From: Schizochytrium sp. CCTCC M209059
Lineage: Eukaryota; Sar; Bigyra; Thraustochytrida; Thraustochytriidae
Direction: 5' to 3'
Assembly: GCA_000818945.1 (NCBI GenBank)
Contig: KN805448.1
Location: 62,001-126,000 of the forward strand
DNA length: 64,000 nt
A program made the translations under genes and the position numbers. Below, piece after piece: positions 38,902 to 45,900 of the stretch (its first letter is position 1; each line of letters opens with the position of its first letter). Below the pieces are notes generated by a model. The model searched no databases, was not told the origin of the DNA, and saw nothing but the letters and a program-made list of their open reading frames with translations.

Positions 38902-39389
38902 ATGACCAAGAAAAAGAGCGCCGTCACGGTGGAGATCTTCTCCGCGTAAGTTGCTAATTTCTCTCTTTCTTGCTTGTATTCTTTAGTTTGCGTTTCGTGA
39001 CGGCCTCACAGCACGTGCTCGCAGAACGCGCGTTTGAGAAACATGCGAAGACTGACACACATGCATACGAGGACTTGATCAATGGTTGCAGCGGCGATGG
39101 CGTCAACTATCCAAAGCGTGCGCAGACGGTGACAATTCACTACACAGGCTATCTTGCGGATGGTACGCGCTTCGATAGCTCCCGAGACCGCGGAAAGCCT
39201 TTCAAATTCAAGCTTGGTGCTGGACAGGTCATTACGGGTCTTGACGAGGGCGTTTCGCAGCTTTCAGTTGGCGAGCGAGCCAAGCTCGTCATTCCCGCTG
39301 ACCTCGCATATGGAGAGCGCGGTTTTCCCGGTCTCATTCCCAGCAGTAGCACGCTCATTTTCGACGTGGAACTCATCACCTTTACCTGA
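38902..39389 (+). CDS. FKBP-type peptidyl-prolyl isomerase (two exons, 41-nt intron)
   Basis: Exon 1 (38902-38945) encodes MTKKKSAVTVEIFSA. The intron (38946-38986) is only 41 nt: GTAAGT donor, GCTAAT branch-like site, pyrimidine tract, CTTTAG acceptor. Exon 2 runs 38987-39389. The 148-residue product carries a single FKBP domain: YPKRAQTVTIHYTGYLADGT, then RFDSSRDRGKPFKFKLGAG, then QVITGLDEGVSQLSVGERAK, then LVIPADLAYGERG, then LIFDVELI. This closely follows FKBP12, plus an N-terminal extension of about 45 residues without a signal peptide. The drug- and proline-pocket Trp of FKBP12 (W59, in VIRGWEEG) is Leu here, as in some low-affinity FKBPs. It should be a cytosolic or nuclear isomerase. 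Without the intron the reading frame lacks a proper start. Confidence 0.9.
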
Positions 39390-39889
39390 CCATTTCCAAA
39401 CCTATCTTTTGAAATTATAGCTCTAAAAAAGACTTTTGTCCTTGAATGTAGGCACATGCAGCATGTTCGTCATGAACGTTCCTCTTTCGACTTTCATTGC
39501 ATGAGCATGCTCGTGTTCCTGAACCCTCGTTTCAACTTTCTATGTTATGTTCGTCGAAATTCGTACCTCCTCGCGTCGCTTGTCGTGTCTCTGCCTTGCA
39601 AAAAAAGTAACGATGCGGAACACTGCAGAGGTCTCTTGTTCGTCTGTTTGGCAATCACGTTCTCGTCCTTGAACATCTCCTTTTTCCTTGGCGTTGTTAC
39701 CGCTTTCTGAAGTGCGTTTTTGCACGATCTTTATGTCGGGGGGCGCTCCTGGTTTGCGCCCGTATTGGTCATAAAAATTTGGATAAATTTGGACATAAAA
39801 TCAGCAGTTTGAGCCCGTATTGGACATAAAGTCAGATTGTTTTGGGCAATTGCGGCGTCTTTTGCACGATCGAAGTGGACAAAGCTGTT

Positions 39890-40415
39890 CGTGCTGGTGT
39901 GGGGCAAACCAGCGGCAATGTACGCGAAAGGACCGCTGTCCATCGAGGCCGTGTGCAAGCTGCGGGGGCAGGCATTCGAGCAGAAAGCGTTGCCAATCTC
40001 GGGTTCAACTGAGTCATGTTGTGTCACAGTTGGCAGGCAGAAAGGGGCTGGGCAACTCGCAAGACGACAATGGGACAGATCCAATGAACAAGTCGGTTAA
40101 CTCGCCTCCAATGGACAAGTCAGTCAACTCGCAAGACGACAATGCGACGGCTCCAATGGACAAAAGCTGTTTGTGCTGAACAAGCGGAAATGTACTTGAA
40201 AGGACCGCTGTCCATCGAGGACATGTGCAAGCTGCGGGGGCAGGCATTCGAGCAGAAAGCGTTGCCATTCTCGGGTTCAAGTGAGTCATGTTGCGTTACA
40301 GTCAGCAAACTGAGAGGGGCTGGGCAACTCACAAGTCGACAATAACAAGGCTCCAATGAACAAGTCGGTCAACCCGCAAGATGAAAACGAGACGGCTCCG
40401 ATGGACAATTCCACA
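39890..40415. repeat. tandem duplication, two copies of a roughly 272-bp unit
   Basis: The block GGACCGCTGTCCATCGAGG...AAGCGTTGCCA...GGTTCAA.TGAGTCATGTTG begins near 39930 and recurs near 40202, about 90 percent identical over some 130 bp. Each copy is followed by shorter units of the type CTCCAATGRACAAGTCRGT and CGCAAGACGACAATG. A smaller pair, GCCCGTATTGG, lies just upstream at about 39758 and 39812. Differences between copies change amino acids in every frame, so no coding constraint is evident. Confidence 0.85.
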
Positions 40416-40740
40416 GAGATTTTAAATCGAATCTTCATAGCTAGTGAATCGCCTCAGGGGCGCCGCAACTGGATCGAGCTGCCATCCGATGTAAGTCTTC
40501 GCAGATTGCGTAAACAACCTCCTTTCATACACCCTTGATCCAAACACTCACCATTGCCACATATGTGGTGTCTGCGGCGCTCTTTACAATCGTGATGGCA
40601 TCGCAGAACTTATCAACTCGAACAGTCCAGTGTTCGATTTGATCGAACTCGGTCCTGACGGGCGCGCTGAGGGAAGCAGGTAGTTCGCGTCCGGAAGATG
40701 CGTGTGTAGTTGATAGCGGAGGAATGGCTGGCGGCCAAGT

Positions 40741-40945
40741 GCAAGCTTGCAAGCTGTGTAGCGCCGACATGCGCAAAGGAGATGTTCCGTGGCCAGTAAC
40801 ATGCTTTTTCGAGATGGGTCCTGGACCTAGGCGCATGCTCCAATAAAAGTTTGCAAGCTGTGAAGCGTCGACGTGGGCAAAGGAAATGTTCCGGTAACAA
40901 GCTTCTTCAAGGTAGACCCTGGACCTAGATCCATGCTCCCAGAGA
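40741..40945. repeat. tandem duplication, two copies of a roughly 105-bp unit
   Basis: GTTTGCAAGCTGTGAAGCG...GGGCAAAGGAAATGTTCC...CCTGGACCTAGATCCATGCTCC (about 40849-40940) repeats the preceding GCTTGCAAGCTGTGTAGCG...GCGCAAAGGAGATGTTCC...CCTGGACCTAGGCGCATGCTCC (about 40744-40842). Confidence 0.8.
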
Positions 40946-41257
40946 CTACGTTTGCAGAGGACCTACTGTTATCAAACTACCGGCTCGTGGCATGGGCTTA
41001 CAGAGTGCGCTTTTACTATAAGACTTTCCATACGACCAGCTCTCCAGTTCATGTTTTATTGGCCCCATGGCGACCTCAATTGCGGAGAAAGATACTGAAT
41101 ATAACTAATAATTCACTAGGTCACTGCAGCTCAGACTGAAAACGCACTTCAGATCGCGGCCGCAGGGTATTCAAGGTGCATCCATCGATTGAGCAAGGTC
41201 ACGCACACATTGCCGCGATAGCAAAAGAGGGTCAATCATTCAACCTTGCATGTGCAC

Positions 41258-42418
41258 ATGCTCGGGACGCACGCGGTGGCGTCAGAAGCGACGCTCGCTG
41301 AGGCGTCAGCAGGGACAGTAGTAGGCATCGCGAGCGGCGAGGAAAGCACGCGCGCGGCAGAATGCGTCGACGAGGGCTCGCACGAGCAAAGTTTTCACGG
41401 CCACCACCATGGCGGCGCCATGGCGACGCTTGCGGCTCGGGTCGTCAGTACCTTGCTCGGGCCGTCAGGGGGAGAAAGAGACCCGCGCGCGCAGGCAATT
41501 TTTGACAAAGCAAACTGCCTGACCGCGCCGCTCGCCTTTGTGCTGGTTCTGGTGTGCGCGTACGTCTGGGCCCTGGACTTGGACCCAGCAGGAAGCGGGC
41601 CCTTTGCGCCGGAGCGCTTTCGGCCTGCAGATGGCGATGACGCAAAAGCTCGTACTGCCAAGGGAGCTGCCTATGCCGCAATCATTGTGGGAGCAATCAT
41701 TGTGCTTACTTTTGCCTTCGTGGCCATGCTGCACTTTCGTCTCGAAAAAATGGTGCACGGCCTCGTACTTGCAACCTTTACAGGCTTTTTGGGCGGTCTG
41801 CCTGCGTACATTGTGGTGCGCGCGAGCGCCTGGCACGAGTTTCCCGTTGATGTAGTGACACTAAGCATAGTGTGCTGGAACCTCGGTGCGCCCGGGGCCT
41901 TGATGATTCTATGGGAAGGTGCACCGCAACGCCTTTCGCGTCTGAGCTTATTGCTCGCTAGTGTGGCGCTATCGTGGCCGTTTTGTAGTTTGCCAGAGCT
42001 CACGCTCTGGTTTCTGGTCCTTTTCATGGTTCTCTGGGATCTGTTTGCAGTCTTGACGCCCTGCGGGCCACTGCGCTACGCCATGGAACTCGAGCAGGAA
42101 CGCAAGTATATGGCAGAAGATTTTCGGATGCCGCAAGGAATGATTTACCAGGGCTCCCTCTACGAGCTTGGCCTCATGGACTTGGTCTTTTACGGCGTCA
42201 TTGTCGGTCGAGGCGCCATGGTGGATGCCTGCACCACGGCTGCCTGTTTTTGCGCCGTCATGGCAGGCCTGCTCATCACCATTGCCGTGACTCCAGACAA
42301 TGTGACCATCCCCGCACTGCCGATCGCGCTCACGGTGGGCGTCATTGTCTACTTTGGCAGTCGATACTCGCTGCAAGCCTTTTGCTCTGCGATGTCCGCG
42401 GAATTGCTCTCGATCTGA
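41258..42418 (+). CDS. presenilin-family aspartyl intramembrane protease with altered GxGD motif
   Basis: The codon at 41246 is TTG, so I use the ATG at 41258 (MLGTHAVAS), giving 386 residues. The His/Glu-rich N-terminus precedes about nine hydrophobic segments. Presenilin landmarks are present: the first catalytic aspartate D261 in LWDLFAVLTPCGPLRY (usual YDLxAVLCPxGPLR), the second D308 in LGLMDLVFYGVIVGRG (usual GLGDFIFYSxLVGxA), and PALP at 352-355. The expected Tyr before the first Asp is Trp, and GxGD reads GLMD. The loop between the two aspartates is only 46 residues against about 127 in human presenilin 1, with little room for the autocleavage segment. Presenilin is the catalytic subunit of gamma-secretase in ER, endosomal and plasma membranes. 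Whether this version cleaves substrates is uncertain. It precedes the NACHT gene on the same strand. Confidence 0.88.
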   Translation: MLGTHAVASEATLAEASAGTVVGIASGEESTRAAECVDEGSHEQSFHGHHHGGAMATLAARVVSTLLGPSGGERDPRAQAIFDKANCLTAPLAFVLVLVCAYVWALDLDPAGSGPFAPERFRPADGDDAKARTAKGAAYAAIIVGAIIVLTFAFVAMLHFRLEKMVHGLVLATFTGFLGGLPAYIVVRASAWHEFPVDVVTLSIVCWNLGAPGALMILWEGAPQRLSRLSLLLASVALSWPFCSLPELTLWFLVLFMVLWDLFAVLTPCGPLRYAMELEQERKYMAEDFRMPQGMIYQGSLYELGLMDLVFYGVIVGRGAMVDACTTAACFCAVMAGLLITIAVTPDNVTIPALPIALTVGVIVYFGSRYSLQAFCSAMSAELLSI

Positions 42419-42951
42419 TCCTCAACATGCTTTGCCCGAGGCTGCTCTGCTCTGCTCTGCTCTGTTCTGCTCTGCTCTACGCTCTTTGCTCTGCTCTTTC
42501 TTTCTTCTGCTGTTTTCATTGTCCAAGTCGGCGCTGGAAGGCAGAATTGGAAAAAAACAAACAAAAAAAACATAGGGACGAGATGAGTGTGTCCCCATTT
42601 TTTTTTGCCGTTTCGACCCATCTAACGCAGGGGCTCAGACTTTTTGGCAAGACCTAGGCCTAGACGGATTAGGCGAGGGGTCCCAAGAAGCAAAGGTAGC
42701 TGCAGGTGCTCGCTTGCCAAAGGAGGGCTTTTGGCCTGAACGCGCAGTACTCATTCTTCGGGCTTCGGCGCGGCCCTTGGGGATGAAAAGGCGGGCGGCC
42801 CAGCCTGGGTGGTGCTGAGCTCGCTTGCTCGCTTGCCCGCTGGCTCGCTTGCTCGCTTGCTCGCTTGCTCGCTGGCTCGCTTGCTCGCTTGCTCGCTGGC
42901 TCGCTGGCTGGCTGACGGACCACGTAAGCAAAGTGCCCTGCTCACGCACTC
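42419..42951. other. intergenic region between presenilin and NACHT genes
   Basis: This 533-bp stretch holds a (TCTGC)n pentamer array at about 42440-42482, poly-A and poly-T runs near 42553 and 42600, and an imperfect CTCG/CTTG/CTGG tetramer array listed separately. No gene is seen. Confidence 0.55.
42820..42915. repeat. imperfect (CTTG/CTCG/CTGG)n tetramer array
   Basis: About 24 tetramers of the form GCTCGCTTGCTCGCTGG run up to 36 bp before the NACHT gene's ATG. The array is a point-mutated relative of the pure CTTG arrays in this window. Confidence 0.85.
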
Positions 42952-45900
42952 ATGGAGACAGCCGCGAGGGATGATCTGCGCGGGTCCAGGGCGCTCACGC
43001 AGCGTCTGAACCGCGCCGGCGCCAATGCGCTCCTTCGCTCGCTGCTCATCGACTTGCGTCTTTACGCCCGTCCAGGAGAAGACCTTGTGCGCTTCATGTG
43101 GATGTGGTTTGCCAAGGGCAGGACCGTCGCCTTGCAGGGCCGAGAGCGTCGTAGCGCTGCTGCCGCTGCGCTCGACGAGGGCCTCCGGGAAACCACGGCT
43201 CCCATCCTACAGGATCTCTTGACTGCTCTTCTTCGCACGAATCCCGAAGACGCAGCTGCCTTTGTCGCTGACCTCCTATACAAGCGACTCTGCGCAGCAG
43301 GCATCGGGGGCGTTACTGTCGTACAATGCAAAGAATGCCGAGTTGTATCGCATCTGAGCCTGCGACGTGGCGTTTTTGAGAGCTCGAGTGAGTTTCCGAG
43401 CTCTGAAAGCGAGTACAGACGTTTGCTGCAGACCTTGCTCGCAAGTTATGATGATGCTGAGGACCTTACAGAGAACCTTGTGCAGCAAGTAATCCAGGGC
43501 GTCCCTGCCGTTGACATTCCTTCGCCCAGCAACGACACACAAGCGTGCTCAGGCCCTTTTGTGGTGGCTTGTGATACGTGTGCACACATTTGTAGCTGGA
43601 AGCCTCTTGCAAACGCGAGTTCATTTGCACCAAAAACTCTTGAAAATGGCAAGGATAGCGACGCACGATCTCGTATTGAGGTCAATTGGACGAGTGTACC
43701 TGCTGTGATACGAGATCAAAGAAAGGAGATTGAAGGCATGATGCCACATCTGTTTTCAAGCGCTGCGCGCGTCGAGCTCGAGGTGCTTGCGGGCGGTTAC
43801 TCTTCCGCCATAGTGTTCAAGTGTCGGTCGTGGTGCTCCGAAGGTCGAGAGGAGGGGCAGAGCGTTGTAAAAATTGACGATGTAGAAAAACTACATAGCG
43901 AGGTGGCGCGCATGGAAACTGCTGCGCCCTATTTGGGCGATAGCGCGCCAACTGTGCTGGCTTATACGCGTCGAAAGACGACCGCAGGTGTACGCATCCA
44001 GCTGTGCGGGGCTTGCTGGACCTTGCCGCGCTTCATCAAGGAGAATTCGACCCTTATTCTTACGCTCAAGTCGCTCTATGTGATGCAGTTCAAGGACCAG
44101 CGTGTTTTGCAATCAAAGTCTTCATATCCCTCGCGGGAGTCCATGATGCGAATCATGCAGCCACCTCGGAGCGACGAACGGTCGCCAAGGCGCGATGAAG
44201 GCTTTAGAGATCGCAGCCGAGGGACACGAGTTGACACCACGCAAGAGACAGCCTTGCTGTCTCGTCGGCCCTCTTCAGGTCGACACTTTGTGACAGATTT
44301 TGAGGATCTCTTGTCCATGGTTTTTGGCGAAGTCATGGCCAAATGCTATGAAGACTCGAAGCGCAAAGCGCACGTGGACCTGGTGGAATTGTACGATTTG
44401 CGTTCCAAGATGCAGCGCAATATCTTTGATCAAATGGACCTCTTGCGAGCACTGGAGCTGGATCGACTTGGTTTGGATCGCGCTCGCCTGGGTACGGCAG
44501 AAGACATTGCTCGATTTTTTGCGGGTTTTTTGCGCCAGGTCGAAGGACGCGACATGGTCAACCTCGCGCTTCAACACAATGATCTAAATGGAAACAACGT
44601 TCTCGTGGATGCTATGGGCATGGCTTGGGTGATTGATTTTGCGGACTTTGAGGAAAGTCATATCGTTCGGGATTTGGCCAAGCTTGAAACCTGTCTCATG
44701 TTCGAGTATACGCCTCTGGTCGACTCGGTAAGCGTGTCTCGCGCTTTGCAGTTTTGGCGGGCGCGACTGCCCCTGCAAGGCCTGGAGCCGCTCTTTGTGG
44801 CCGTGGGTAGGTTGCGTCAGTTTGTGGCAGATCTCACGGAAAACGTGGGTCGTCCTTCGCAACATGCTTTTGCCTTGCTCGCGTACACGCTGGACGTCTT
44901 GCGCTACCCGGATGTGAGCGTCGCAAGCAAGCTGTGGGCGCTGCAATCATGCATTCTTCGCGCGCAGGAAATCCTTGCGGACCAATCGCCAGCGCCCGCG
45001 GCGCTCTACGCAGAGCTGCAGTCAACGCAGGGGCTCGATCTCGAGGGCGTGGAGGCCCGTTATCTTGCGGGCTGTCGTCTCAAACACGCCTACTACACGG
45101 ACGCCGTAACGTGCGAGCGTCTGCCCATTTCACCCAGGCTGGCTCTGGCATACAATGCAACCGTGTGCATGCCAGAGAATGTTGTTTCGGAGCGACTGGA
45201 AGAGGACTTTGATCGCATTTTTCTGTTACGCGAAGATGTAGAGGATGGCAGTTTGTGCGGCCGCTTGGCTATCTTTGGCAATAGTGGCATGGGCAAGACC
45301 TTGCTCGTCTCACTGCTGGTGACTCGCCTCGTCGCGCTTACCAATCTAGTTCCTTACGTGGTGAATGCCGTGGAGTTGGCACAAACTTGCACTCGACTCG
45401 CGAGTTCCGGTGGACAAGGCGAGGAGGATCTGCTTGACGCCTTTTGGTCGGCAAAGTATGGAAGCCGCGCGCTGCGCACTGCAATGCTTCGCCGTGCGCG
45501 AACACAGGGTCGGCTTGTGATCGTCTGTGATGGACTTAGCCAGGCCGCTGGATCCTGGGAGGTTATACTGCGCCGTCTCGTGGCGCTCTCGCGGCCTTTG
45601 CTTGAGGAGACAGAGTCAGAGGCGCCGGCTTCGACGGACGGGACGGCTTCGACGGACTCAACGGACGAGGGGATGTCTTCTGGCATGGAGGCAGATGAAA
45701 CGAAGCCCCGATCAGCTGCTACACGACGAGGTATGACCGAAGTCCTTGATGAGGGTGGAGAGGTGGCCTCGAATGGCTCGCGAGAGCACGAAAGACTTGG
45801 GGAAGTGCGGCTTGTGCTTGCGACGCGTCCTTTGAACGACCAAATCCAGCAAGCCGTGGAAGGCGCGGGATTTATTCGATGCCACTTGCAACCCCTCGAG

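Larger units (their letters stand above)
39390..41257. other. lower-GC repeat-rich island, no confident gene
   Basis: These 1.87 kb separate the FKBP and presenilin genes. Apart from the repeats listed separately, a 60-codon open frame at 40356-40535 is interrupted at 40491 by a good splice-donor sequence (GAT/GTAAGT), so a rare or decayed spliced gene is possible. A following open stretch (about 40595-40680) could be a second exon. I recognise no domain and do not call a gene. Confidence 0.4.
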
